Source of the DNA: an uncultured Flavobacteriaceae bacterium
Lineage (GTDB): Bacteria > Bacteroidota > Bacteroidia > Flavobacteriales > Flavobacteriaceae
Assembly (NCBI GenBank): GCA_929200365.1
Contig: CAKMZM010000005.1
Coordinates: 1-44,854, forward strand
Length of the DNA stretch: 44,854 nt
Reading direction: 5' to 3'
In this document: positions 9,946-19,865 of the stretch, piece after piece
Layout of the letters: every line of letters begins with the position of its first letter
How positions within the stretch are numbered: the stretch's first letter is position 1
The notes under the pieces: model-generated
The model's input: only the letters and a program-made list of their open reading frames with translations
Databases searched by the model: none
What the model was told of the DNA's origin: nothing
Position numbers and translations under genes: made by a program

Positions 9946-11070
9946 ATGAGACGAAGTATAGTACGTAATGTTTTTTTGTCGGTTTTTATATTTGTAGCAC
10001 CTGTTTTTAATGCCAATGTGGTTGCCCAAGAAAAAGAAAAATTTGTTGTTGTTCTGGATGCTGGTCACGGTGGTCATGATCCAGGAAACCGTGGAAATGG
10101 CTACAAAGAAAAAGAAATTGCATTAGATGTAGTTTTGGCAGTAGGTGCTGCCTTAGAAAATGATAGTAGGTTTAAGGTAGTGTATACTCGAAAAACAGAT
10201 ACTTTTATAGAACTACATGAGAGAGGAAGTATTGCTAATAAATCTGGAGCAAATCTTTTTGTGTCTGTGCATTGTAACTCGCATCATTCTCAGGCTTTTG
10301 GTACAGAAACTTTTGTGTTAGGACTACATGCCAACAATGAAAATTTTAATGTGGCAAAAAATGAAAACTCTGTAATTTTATTAGAAGATAACTATGAAGC
10401 CAATTATGATGGGTTTGATCCTAATTCTCCCGAATCTATTATCGGGTTAACCTTAATGCAGGAAGAATATCTGGATCAAAGCCTTACTCTTGCCAGTTTT
10501 GTACAAAATAGATTTAAAAAAACTTTAGAAAGAAAGAGTAGAGGGGTAAAACAGGCAGCTTTTGTAGTTTTACATCAGACCTATATGCCAAGTGTTCTTA
10601 TCGAGTTGGGATTTCTAACCAACAACAGCGAAGGAAAATATCTTAATTCTAAAAAAGGACAAGGCGATATGGCAAAATCTATTACAACTTCGATTATAGA
10701 CTACAAAGAAAGTCTTGATGCAATTTATAAAGTAGATCCACCTAAAACTAGCGAAGTTACAACAGATACTACTCAAATGAAAGAGGATATTATATATGAT
10801 GAAATCACATTTAAAATACAGATTGCAGCAGGATCTGGTGATATAGAACTGCAGCCATTTAATTTTAATGGTCTGGATCAACTATCTAAAAGTAAATCGG
10901 GAGATCTGTATAAGTATTATTACGGAAATACGTCTAATTATACTCTAATACAAAAATTAAAAGAAATTGCAGTAGGCAAAGGATTTGATTCTTGTTTTAT
11001 AGTTGCCTTTCGCAATAATGAATTGATCTCTTTAACCGAAGCTCTAAAAGCAGATACATCGTCGAATTAA
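9946..11070 (+). CDS. N-acetylmuramoyl-L-alanine amidase (Amidase_3 family), exported
   Basis: Signal-like N-terminus; VVLDAGHGGHDPGNRG, ELHERGSIANKSGANLFVSVHCNSH, PSVLIELGFLTNNSEGKYL. Confidence 0.92.
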   Translation: MRRSIVRNVFLSVFIFVAPVFNANVVAQEKEKFVVVLDAGHGGHDPGNRGNGYKEKEIALDVVLAVGAALENDSRFKVVYTRKTDTFIELHERGSIANKSGANLFVSVHCNSHHSQAFGTETFVLGLHANNENFNVAKNENSVILLEDNYEANYDGFDPNSPESIIGLTLMQEEYLDQSLTLASFVQNRFKKTLERKSRGVKQAAFVVLHQTYMPSVLIELGFLTNNSEGKYLNSKKGQGDMAKSITTSIIDYKESLDAIYKVDPPKTSEVTTDTTQMKEDIIYDEITFKIQIAAGSGDIELQPFNFNGLDQLSKSKSGDLYKYYYGNTSNYTLIQKLKEIAVGKGFDSCFIVAFRNNELISLTEALKADTSSN

Positions 11071-11155
11071 TCTAAATAAATACTGATAATTCCTAGAAAA
11101 TTACCAGTAGAAATGTATTTTTATTCTAAATTTGTGTTCTAAAATATAATCGATT

Positions 11156-12106
11156 TTGAAATTTACTCGAGAAGTCAAAACAGGAATATTAGCAATTTGT
11201 GCAATAGCACTTTTAATCTTTGGCTATAGTTTCCTGAAAGGAAAAAACCTCTTAGAAAATGATAGAACTTTCTATGCTATCTATGATAATGTAGAAGGAC
11301 TAATACCGTCTTCTCCTGTAACTATAAACGGTATGGTTGTAGGACAGATAGTTTCTATTAGTTTTGCAGATACCAAAGGCAATCTTGTTGTTGAATTTAA
11401 TGTAAGTAGCGATTTTTCGTTTTCAAAGAATAGCCTAGCCAAAGTATACGGAGGAGGGTTGATAGGTGGGAAATCTCTTGCCATAATACCTAAATACGAA
11501 CAAGGTCTTGAAGCAAAAGATAAAGACACACTACCTAGTAAAATAGAAGCAGGTTTGCTAGAGCTGGTGAATGATAAACTAGCTCCTTTACAAGAAAAAC
11601 TTGAAGCTGCCATTACAGATGCAGATACACTTCTTAACTCGGTTAACGGAATTCTTAATGTAGATAATAAAAATAATCTGAACTCTATTTTTAAAGATTT
11701 AAGTGTAACAGTTAAGAATTTTAAGGGTGCTTCAAACTCTTTAAACAATATTCTTTCTGGTAATGAAGATAAACTAAACAATACATTTGCTAATCTGGAT
11801 AAAATGTCGACTAATCTTAGCAAGGTTTCAGACTCTTTGGCTCAGATAAATATAGCAGAATTAGGGAAAGATCTAGAAATTGTATTGACCAATTTTGAGA
11901 AAATTTCAAAAGATATTAATTCAGGAAGAGGAACAGTCGGAAAGTTACTGAAAGACGATAAATTATATAATAATTTGGAAAAAACCAGTAAACAATTAGA
12001 ACTACTGATACAGGATTTACGATTAAATCCAAAGCGATATGTTCATATTTCGGTTTTTGGAAAGAAAAATACTCCTTATGAGAAAGTAAAAGATTCAATA
12101 CGTTAA
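11156..12106 (+). CDS. MlaD/MCE family protein
   Basis: TTG start; N-terminal TM then MCE domain YAIYDNVEGLIPSSPVTINGMVVGQIVSISF; coiled C-terminus. Confidence 0.87.
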   Translation: MKFTREVKTGILAICAIALLIFGYSFLKGKNLLENDRTFYAIYDNVEGLIPSSPVTINGMVVGQIVSISFADTKGNLVVEFNVSSDFSFSKNSLAKVYGGGLIGGKSLAIIPKYEQGLEAKDKDTLPSKIEAGLLELVNDKLAPLQEKLEAAITDADTLLNSVNGILNVDNKNNLNSIFKDLSVTVKNFKGASNSLNNILSGNEDKLNNTFANLDKMSTNLSKVSDSLAQINIAELGKDLEIVLTNFEKISKDINSGRGTVGKLLKDDKLYNNLEKTSKQLELLIQDLRLNPKRYVHISVFGKKNTPYEKVKDSIR

Positions 12107-12109
12107 AAG

Positions 12110-13438
12110 ATGATGCAATATATAACTAATATCCTGTTTATACTTGTTTTGGTAGCGGGTATTGGATATTTTATAAAGAATATTCGTAAAGTCATTCATA
12201 ATATTCGATTAGGAAAAGACATAGATCGATCTGATAATAAAAGAGAACGATTTAAAAATATGGCTAAAATTGCATTAGGACAGTCTAAAATGGTACGACG
12301 CCCTGTTGCAGGAATATTACATATTATTGTATATCTAGGGTTTATAATCATTAATATTGAAGTATTAGAAATTGTTATTGACGGTATTTTTGGAACTCAT
12401 AGAATTTTTGCCTTTTTAGGAGGGTTATACGATTTTTTAATAGGAGCATTCGAGATATTGGCAATTCTTGTATTTGTAGGGGTTGTTTTATTTTGGATTC
12501 GTCGTAATGTAATTAAATTAAAACGTTTTTGGAATCCAGAAATGAAAGGCTGGCCAAAAAATGATGGAAATCTGATTCTGTATTTCGAGATGGTTTTAAT
12601 GACTCTGTTTTTAGTAATGAATGCATCAGATTTTCAATTGCAAACATTAGGAGCAGATCATTACATCAAGGCTGGGGCATACCCGATAAGCCAATATATA
12701 TCACCACTTTTTAATGGGGTATCAGAAACAACTCTGATTCTATTAGAAAGAACATGTTGGTGGTTGCATATTATAGGGATATTAGTGTTTTTAAATTATT
12801 TATATTTTTCAAAACATTTGCATATTCTTCTGGCATTTCCAAATACATATTATGGAGATTTGAACCCTAAAGGAGCATTAGATAATCTGGAAGCTGTTAC
12901 CAACGAGGTAAAGCTGATGATGGATCCCAATGCAGATCCTTTTGCTGCTCCCGCAGATGACCAGCAAGAAGGAGAACCAGAGAAATTTGGAGCATCAGAT
13001 GTAACAGATCTAAACTGGGTTCAGTTGCTAAATTCATATACCTGTACCGAATGTGGTCGTTGTACCAGTGAATGCCCTGCAAATCAAACAGGAAAAAAAC
13101 TGTCCCCACGTAAAATTATGATGGATACCAGAGATCGTTTAAAAGAAGTAGGAGACAATATTGATAAGAACGGTAGTTTTGTAGACGATGGAAAACAATT
13201 GCTGAATGACTATATTACTCCCGAAGAATTATGGGCTTGTACCAGCTGCAATGCCTGTGTAGAAACTTGCCCAGTAAGTATTAGTCCATTGTCTATTATT
13301 ATAGATATGAGACGATATTTGGTAATGGAGCAAAGTGCAGCACCATCAGATTTAAATAATATGATGACTAATATAGAAAATAATGGAGCTCCATGGCCAT
13401 TTAACCAAATGGATCGATTAAACTGGAATAACGAATGA
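12110..13438 (+). CDS. Membrane (Fe-S)-binding protein with two 4Fe-4S clusters (HdrC/GlpC/DsrMK-like electron-transfer subunit)
   Basis: N-terminal TM segments, then CTECGRCTSECP and CTSCNACVETCP motifs. Confidence 0.82.
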   Translation: MMQYITNILFILVLVAGIGYFIKNIRKVIHNIRLGKDIDRSDNKRERFKNMAKIALGQSKMVRRPVAGILHIIVYLGFIIINIEVLEIVIDGIFGTHRIFAFLGGLYDFLIGAFEILAILVFVGVVLFWIRRNVIKLKRFWNPEMKGWPKNDGNLILYFEMVLMTLFLVMNASDFQLQTLGADHYIKAGAYPISQYISPLFNGVSETTLILLERTCWWLHIIGILVFLNYLYFSKHLHILLAFPNTYYGDLNPKGALDNLEAVTNEVKLMMDPNADPFAAPADDQQEGEPEKFGASDVTDLNWVQLLNSYTCTECGRCTSECPANQTGKKLSPRKIMMDTRDRLKEVGDNIDKNGSFVDDGKQLLNDYITPEELWACTSCNACVETCPVSISPLSIIIDMRRYLVMEQSAAPSDLNNMMTNIENNGAPWPFNQMDRLNWNNE

Positions 13439-13554
13439 TTTATATATATTGTATATTGGTTATGATTATTAATCTTGGTAAATTATTTTAAATACTAAAT
13501 AACTACAAGAGTATATCAATTAGTAACCAATCAAACCACAAACTAGAATAAGTT

Positions 13555-14001
13555 ATGAAAAAGGAAGAAGTAGTGAAATTATTGCATGATAAAATAGAAG
13601 AAGGAGAACATGTAAGCCCAGTCTTGCCAGAAGGTGTTAAGAATTATCTTATTGATATTGATGGAACCATTACCGAAGATGTACCTAATGAAGAACCAGA
13701 GCGAATGGTTACTTGTGAACCTTTTCCTGATGCATTAGTAACACTAAATAAATGGTATGATCAGGGACATATCATATGTTTCTTTACCTCAAGAACCGAA
13801 GATCATAGAGAAGTAACCGAAACATGGTTGAAAAAATGTGGTTTTAAATATCATAGTCTTTTGATGGGGAAACCAAGAGGAGGAAACTACCATTGGATCG
13901 ATAATCATCTGGTAAAAGCAACTAGATATACAGGTAAATTTACCGAACTGGTAGAAAGAGTGGTTTCTATCGAAGTTTTTGATGATGGAAAACATGATTA
14001 A
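13555..14001 (+). CDS. HAD-superfamily-like phosphatase-type protein
   Basis: DIDGTITED (motif I), FFTSRTEDHR (motif II region), HWIDNH (motif IV-like). Confidence 0.65.
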   Translation: MKKEEVVKLLHDKIEEGEHVSPVLPEGVKNYLIDIDGTITEDVPNEEPERMVTCEPFPDALVTLNKWYDQGHIICFFTSRTEDHREVTETWLKKCGFKYHSLLMGKPRGGNYHWIDNHLVKATRYTGKFTELVERVVSIEVFDDGKHD

Positions 14002-14055
14002 AATAAGAAGTTTATGAAGAGGATCAATAGATGCTTTGGATTGTAAATATATATT

Positions 14056-14847
14056 ATGAGTGAAACAGTAAAAGTGCCAACGATGGCAGAATATATGGCA
14101 GAAGGCAAAACACCAGAAGTCTTGTTTTGGGTGGGGTGCGCTGGTAGTTTTGATGACAGAGCCAAAAAAATTACAAAAGCTTTTGTGAAATTACTTCATA
14201 ATGCCAATGTAGACTTTGCTGTATTAGGTACTGAAGAAAGCTGTACTGGAGATCCTGCTAAAAGAGCAGGTAATGAATTTTTGTTTCAAATGCAGGCGGT
14301 TACAAACATAGAGGTAATGAATGCGTATGAAATTAAAAAAGTAGTAACTGCATGTCCTCATTGTTTTAATACCTTAAAAAATGAATATCCTACACTAGGG
14401 GGAGATTATGAGGTAATACACCATACTCAATTTCTGAAATCTCTTTTGAATGAAGGCAGATTAAAAGTTGAAGGAGGAAAATTTAAAGGTAAACGAATTA
14501 CATTTCATGACCCCTGCTACTTGGGCAGAGCAAATAATGTATATGAAGCACCAAGAGATTTACTTAGGAAATTAGAAGTAGAACTTATAGAAATGAAGCG
14601 TTGCAAACGAAATGGATTATGTTGCGGGGCAGGAGGTGCACAGATGTTTAAAGAACCAGAATCTGGAAATAAGGATGTAAATGTTGAACGAACAGAAGAG
14701 GCATTAGAAACCAAACCAGATATTATTGCCGCTGGATGTCCTTTTTGTAATACAATGATGACAGATGGAGTAAAGAGTAAAGAAAAAGAAAAAGATATAC
14801 AAGTGATGGATGTGGCCGAACTTATTGCCAATGCTCAGGATTTGTAG
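14056..14847 (+). CDS. (Fe-S)-binding protein with CCG-type cysteine-rich domains (HdrB/GlpC/LutA-like)
   Basis: VGCAGSFDDRA, CPHCFNTLKNEYP, HDPCYLGR, LCCGAGGAQMF, AGCPFCNTMM. Confidence 0.88.
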   Translation: MSETVKVPTMAEYMAEGKTPEVLFWVGCAGSFDDRAKKITKAFVKLLHNANVDFAVLGTEESCTGDPAKRAGNEFLFQMQAVTNIEVMNAYEIKKVVTACPHCFNTLKNEYPTLGGDYEVIHHTQFLKSLLNEGRLKVEGGKFKGKRITFHDPCYLGRANNVYEAPRDLLRKLEVELIEMKRCKRNGLCCGAGGAQMFKEPESGNKDVNVERTEEALETKPDIIAAGCPFCNTMMTDGVKSKEKEKDIQVMDVAELIANAQDL

Positions 14848-14877
14848 ATTTTTTTCTTAATTATATACAACCTTATT

Positions 14878-14911
14878 AGAGTTGATATGTTTGTTCATAT
14901 TAACTCTTTTC
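14878..14911 (+). terminator. Rho-independent-like terminator after the CCG-domain gene
   Basis: AGAGTTGATATG/CATATTAACTCT stem (one G-T) followed by TTTTCT. Confidence 0.6.
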
Positions 14912-14960
14912 TATAATCGTAAATAGCAATAGTTTTTATTACTTTAGTAAAAAATAGCTC

Positions 14961-15446
14961 ATGTTGGTAGATTTTAATGACCTTCCAGAAACATCCCGGG
15001 TGTGGATTTATCAAGCAAATCGGTCATTCACTTTGGATGAACTGGAAGAAATCGAAAAAAAAATAAAAGAATTTATAACTCAGTGGACAGCACATGGTGC
15101 CGATCTTAAAGCTGGGTATGAGATAAAATATAAACGATTTATAACCATTGGATTAGATCAGGGGACAAATCAGGCAACCGGATGCTCTATAGACGCTTCT
15201 GTTCGTTTTGTTCAGGAACTAGAACAAACATACGATGTAGACTTAATGGACAAGATGAACGTGTCTTTTAAGCAAGGAGAATTTGTAGCCTATAAACCTC
15301 TTGCAGATTTTAAAAAAATGGCTAAAAATAGATCAGTATCCCCAAATACTATCGTTTTTAATAACCTAGTTACTAATATTGCCGAATATCGAATAAATTG
15401 GGAAGTCCCAGCAAAAGATAGTTGGCATAACCGTTTTTTAAACTAA
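14961..15446 (+). CDS. Conserved hypothetical protein (family often labelled 'ABC transporter ATPase' in flavobacteria)
   Basis: Recognised family pattern MLVDFNDLPETSRVWIYQANR; no Walker A visible. Confidence 0.6.
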   Translation: MLVDFNDLPETSRVWIYQANRSFTLDELEEIEKKIKEFITQWTAHGADLKAGYEIKYKRFITIGLDQGTNQATGCSIDASVRFVQELEQTYDVDLMDKMNVSFKQGEFVAYKPLADFKKMAKNRSVSPNTIVFNNLVTNIAEYRINWEVPAKDSWHNRFLN

Positions 15447-15453
15447 AATTTTC

Positions 15454-18378
15454 GTGCGGCATATCATAAAAAAGTATTTTCCCTTTATAATTTTTATAAT
15501 AACTTATAATGCTGATGCTCAATCAGAAACTCCTTTATTAGTAGAAAATTCTGAAACCCAAAGAAGATGGGTCGACAGTATCTACAACAGAATGACCCTT
15601 AAAGAAAAAGTGGGTCAGTTATTTATGGTAAATGTATCTTCCTCAGATTCCCAAAAAGAAACAGATCAAATAAAAAAACTCATAGAAGAGTTTATGATTG
15701 GAGGTGTTATTTTTTCTAAAGGAGGACCTAAGCAACAAGCAAAGCTAAATAATGAATTTCAGAAATTATCTAAAATACCATTATTGATCGGTATGGATGC
15801 AGAATGGGGGTTAGGTATGCGATTAGATTCAACACAGGCTTTTCCCTGGAATATGACTCTTGGAGCAATACAAGACAACCATTTAATAGAAGAAACGGGA
15901 AGACAAATAGCTAAGCATTGTAAACGAATGGGAGTGCATATTAATTTTGCACCTGTGGTAGACATTAATACAAATCCCCAAAACCCAATAATTGGTAATC
16001 GTTCTTTTGGAGAAGATAAAGAAAAAGTGACTCAAAAAGCACTGGCTTTTATGAAAGGTATGCAACGAGAAGGGGTACTGGCTAGTGCCAAACATTTTCC
16101 TGGTCACGGCGATACTGATACCGATTCGCATAATACATTGCCTACCATTAATTTTGATGCCAAAAGAATTGATAGTGTTGAGTTATACCCATACAAAAAA
16201 CTGATTAATGAGGGGTTATCCAGTATTATGGTTGCTCATCTTAATATTCCTAGTTTAGAGTATAGGTCAGGCTATCCATCTTCTATTTCTAAAAAAATAG
16301 TTTCGGGAGTATTAAAAGATAGTTTAAAATTCGAAGGGCTGATTTTTACAGATGCTCTTAATATGAAAGGAGCTTCTAATTTTAAAGCTCCAGGCGATAT
16401 TGATTTAGCAGCTTTTTTAGCGGGAAATGACATTCTTTTAATGTCAGAAGATGTACCATTAGCATCTCAAAAAATAGTATCGGCTTATTACTCTGGAGCT
16501 CTAACAGAAGAACGACTATCCTATTCTGTCAAAAAGATTTTATTTGCTAAATATAAAGTAGGTCTTAGTGAATACCAGCCCGTTGAAACAGATTTTCTTT
16601 ATGAAGAATTGAATAGTGTAAAAAATAAGGTACTGCTTCATGATTTGGTCGAAAATTCTTTGACTGTTATAAAGAATGAAAGAGCTACACTACCGATTAA
16701 AAACCTTGACTTGAAAAAAGTAGCTTACGTTTCCCTTGGAGATGATTCTGGAGAAACTTTTTATGAAGAACTAAGCAAATATACTCAGATCGAATGGGTG
16801 AAAGCCAATCAATTAGGTGAAATGATAGAAGAATTAAAAAACTATAATTATGTTGTTGTAGGTTTTCATAAATCTAACGATTCGCCTTGGGCAGAGTATA
16901 AGTTTAAGGATAAAGAATTGGTTTGGTTGTATGAGATTGCAAGGTTAAACACTACTGTTCTTAGTGTATTTGCACGACCTTATGCAATGTTAGATATGTT
17001 AACCACTACAAATTTTGAAGGTATAGTGATGTCCTATCAGAATAGCAAGGTAGCCCAGGAAAAAACAGCACAATTGCTTTTTGGAGCCATAGAAGCCAAA
17101 GGAAAACTTCCTATAAGTATTAGAGAAGAATTTCCTGTTGGTACAGGTTATCACACTAGGGCTTTAAATAGATTATCTTATGGATTGCCCGAAAGTGTAG
17201 GGATGAATTCTTATAAGCTTAATAGAATTGATTCTATAATAGATTTTGCACTAAAAGAAAAAATGACACCAGGAGTACAACTGATCGTTGCAAGGAAAGG
17301 AAAAGTAGTGTTTAATAAAAACTACGGATATCATACCTATAGTAAATTTAGGAAAGTTAAAGGGTCTGATGTTTATGATCTGGCGTCTCTAACCAAAATA
17401 TTGGCTACTTTGCCAATTATTATTGAGCTAAAGGATAAAGGAGTAATTTCTTTAAATACCAGAGTAGGAAAGATGTTACCATCTTTTATAGGATCTAACA
17501 AAGAACATATAACTATAAGATCGATGCTATCACACTATGCAAAGTTAAAAGCCTGGATTCCTTTTTATATGCAAACAATGGATTCTGTTACACGAAAACC
17601 TGATAAGAAATACTATAGAAGTAGCCGCTCTAAAGATTTTAATATTGAAGTTACTAATAATCTTTATTTCAGAAGTGATATGAAAGATTCTTTACTGCTA
17701 AGAATTAGAGATAGTGAATTGAGAAATAGATTAAATTACAAGTATAGTGATTTACCATATTATCTTTTAAAAACATATATAGAAAGCCATTACAGTAATA
17801 CCTTACATAAACTTACCCAGCAACATTTTTATAAACCAATAGGAGCTAATAATACTTCGTACTTACCTTTAACAAAATTTAGGAAAAAAAGAATAGTTCC
17901 TACAGAGTATGATAAAATTTTTAGAGATGAAATCATTCATGGGTATGTTCATGATCAGGGAGCAGCCATGTTAGGAGGAGTAGCAGGGCATGCAGGATTG
18001 TTTGCCAATGCTAATGATGTTACCAAAATAATGCAAATGTATCTTAATAAAGGATATTATGGTGGTAAACAGTATTTTAGAGAAGAAACGTTGGATGAGT
18101 TTAATACATGTCATTATTGTCATAGAAATGTACGACGAGGAATAGGGTTTGATAAACCACAATTGGGAGATATAGGTCCGACTTGTGGGTGTATATCTAT
18201 GACTAGTTTTGGGCATAGTGGTTTTACAGGAACATTTGCTTGGGCAGATCCCGAACAGGAAATAATATATGTCTTTTTAAGTAATCGTACTTTTCCTAAA
18301 GCCTCGAATCGAAAACTTATATCACATGATATTCGTTCAGAAATACAAAGAGTGATATATAAAGCAATAGATTACTAA
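15454..18378 (+). CDS. Fusion: glycoside hydrolase family 3 (NagZ-like) plus C-terminal serine hydrolase (beta-lactamase/PBP-like)
   Basis: GTG start; KHFPGHGDTDTDSHNTLP and GLIFTDALNMKGA (GH3); DLASLTKILATLP (SxxK) and FGHSGFTG (HxG) in the C-terminal half. Confidence 0.88.
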   Translation: MRHIIKKYFPFIIFIITYNADAQSETPLLVENSETQRRWVDSIYNRMTLKEKVGQLFMVNVSSSDSQKETDQIKKLIEEFMIGGVIFSKGGPKQQAKLNNEFQKLSKIPLLIGMDAEWGLGMRLDSTQAFPWNMTLGAIQDNHLIEETGRQIAKHCKRMGVHINFAPVVDINTNPQNPIIGNRSFGEDKEKVTQKALAFMKGMQREGVLASAKHFPGHGDTDTDSHNTLPTINFDAKRIDSVELYPYKKLINEGLSSIMVAHLNIPSLEYRSGYPSSISKKIVSGVLKDSLKFEGLIFTDALNMKGASNFKAPGDIDLAAFLAGNDILLMSEDVPLASQKIVSAYYSGALTEERLSYSVKKILFAKYKVGLSEYQPVETDFLYEELNSVKNKVLLHDLVENSLTVIKNERATLPIKNLDLKKVAYVSLGDDSGETFYEELSKYTQIEWVKANQLGEMIEELKNYNYVVVGFHKSNDSPWAEYKFKDKELVWLYEIARLNTTVLSVFARPYAMLDMLTTTNFEGIVMSYQNSKVAQEKTAQLLFGAIEAKGKLPISIREEFPVGTGYHTRALNRLSYGLPESVGMNSYKLNRIDSIIDFALKEKMTPGVQLIVARKGKVVFNKNYGYHTYSKFRKVKGSDVYDLASLTKILATLPIIIELKDKGVISLNTRVGKMLPSFIGSNKEHITIRSMLSHYAKLKAWIPFYMQTMDSVTRKPDKKYYRSSRSKDFNIEVTNNLYFRSDMKDSLLLRIRDSELRNRLNYKYSDLPYYLLKTYIESHYSNTLHKLTQQHFYKPIGANNTSYLPLTKFRKKRIVPTEYDKIFRDEIIHGYVHDQGAAMLGGVAGHAGLFANANDVTKIMQMYLNKGYYGGKQYFREETLDEFNTCHYCHRNVRRGIGFDKPQLGDIGPTCGCISMTSFGHSGFTGTFAWADPEQEIIYVFLSNRTFPKASNRKLISHDIRSEIQRVIYKAIDY

Positions 18379-18750
18379 TTGATTTATTACAAGTAACTAC
18401 AACTTTCAAAAACTAAAAGCATAATTAGTAAAGATAAAGAAAGGCTTATGATTAAGGAAGTTTCTATGGAAGAAGAAACAACTAAAAAGAATATTATTTT
18501 TAAAGAGAAATAATAATATTCCATTTTGCTAGTTATCAATATATTTAAGGTAATCACGTATATGAAACCTTTGTTTCCATCAATATTATAATGTTAAAAT
18601 ACTTGTAAATTTATGGAAATCTCTATTTTTTACCATACATTTAATATTAAAAACCGAACGTTTTTTTCCAATTTTATACGGCAATTGTACATCGTAAGGT
18701 TTAATTTTTTTTGTGAGTCACTATCGTTCTAACTCTCTTACTTTAAACTA

Positions 18751-19212
18751 ATGAATAAGTATAAATTAACGTATATTGGATTAGTGTTATCTGTTTTTAT
18801 TTATGTAACATCTATTATTTTAGAATTAGAATTGTTTGAAAAAGCTATTGCATTATTAGCAAGTATGGAACAATTTGAATTTGATGAAATGATAATCCCA
18901 ATGCTGTTATTTTTTATATTTCTATTTATCGATACACGACAAAATGCTAAAAAAGTAAAGATGGAAAATGCAAAACTTAATATTTATAAAGCAATGCTTT
19001 CTTCTAGCCATCATATTTTAAATAATTTTATTTATCAAATGGATATATTTAAAATTACAGCAGAAGATACTCCTGGGTTTGATGCAAAAGTTTTATCTTT
19101 TTATGAAGAGATTATTAGTAATGCTGTTCATCAGATTAATTCTTTAAGTAATCTCACAACTATTGATGAATTTTCGATTCGAACATCGGTAATGAATAAA
19201 TCTTATGCATAG
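18751..19212 (+). CDS. Hypothetical two-TM protein with a DHp-like helix
   Basis: Two hydrophobic segments, then KAMLSSSHHILNNFIYQMDIF. Confidence 0.55.
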   Translation: MNKYKLTYIGLVLSVFIYVTSIILELELFEKAIALLASMEQFEFDEMIIPMLLFFIFLFIDTRQNAKKVKMENAKLNIYKAMLSSSHHILNNFIYQMDIFKITAEDTPGFDAKVLSFYEEIISNAVHQINSLSNLTTIDEFSIRTSVMNKSYA

Positions 19213-19324
19213 AAAAACTCATCTTTTGAGTAATATTTTTGTTTCCAAAACTTATAAAATTATGCTACAACAAAAATCAAGTTTTTCAGCCTAATATCAG
19301 TGTGAGTATATATTTTGTATAGAC

Positions 19325-19861
19325 TTACTTTTTAAAAAAACTGAAGACAGATCCCCCATATTTTCTCGAATTACTAAAATATGATAATTTTTCAAGAGAG
19401 GTGTGCTTAGAGTGTTCGATAATCAAAACACCATATTCATTTAATAATTCATTTTCAAAAACTAATTTAACAATTTTACTAAACTGATCTGTCGCAAAAT
19501 CATATGGAGGATCTGCAAAGATGATATCTGTTTTTCGTTTTACTTTTTCCAGATAATGGTATACATCACTTTTTATAGTTTCAATAGGTGAATCTAATTC
19601 TTTTGATATATTTTTAATATATCCCAGACAGGCATAGTGAGAATCTACAGCTGTTATATCTCTGGTTCCTCGGGATATAAATTCATAGCTAATATTTCCT
19701 GTTCCTGTAAAAAGATCTAAAACTGATATTTGAGAAAAGTTAAATTGATTATTTAGGATATTAAATAATGCTTCTTTAGCCATGTCAGTAGTAGGACGTA
19801 CTGGTAACTTTTTAGGAGCTATAAGCCTTTTTCCTTTATATTTTCCAGAAATAATACGCAT
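19325..19861 (-). CDS. rsmD: RsmD family 16S rRNA (guanine-N2)-methyltransferase
   Basis: MRIISGKYKGKRL, VRPTTDMAKEALFNIL, VLDLFTGTGNISYEFISRG, IIFADPPYD. Confidence 0.93.
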   Translation of the reverse strand: MRIISGKYKGKRLIAPKKLPVRPTTDMAKEALFNILNNQFNFSQISVLDLFTGTGNISYEFISRGTRDITAVDSHYACLGYIKNISKELDSPIETIKSDVYHYLEKVKRKTDIIFADPPYDFATDQFSKIVKLVFENELLNEYGVLIIEHSKHTSLEKLSYFSNSRKYGGSVFSFFKK

Positions 19862-19865
19862 AAAT

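Noticed and set aside
11281-11823. 180-aa minus-strand ORF inside the MlaD gene
   Set aside because: Long, but lies wholly antisense to a gene with clear MCE motifs; composition (Ser/Leu-rich) is typical of an antisense frame.
14517-14831. 104-aa minus-strand ORF within the CCG-domain gene
   Set aside because: Antisense to conserved cysteine motifs; likely a shadow ORF.
18483-18525. AT-rich near-palindrome (AATATTATTTTT...AAATAATAATATT)
   Set aside because: Composed only of A/T with little specificity; expected by chance in this AT-rich sequence.
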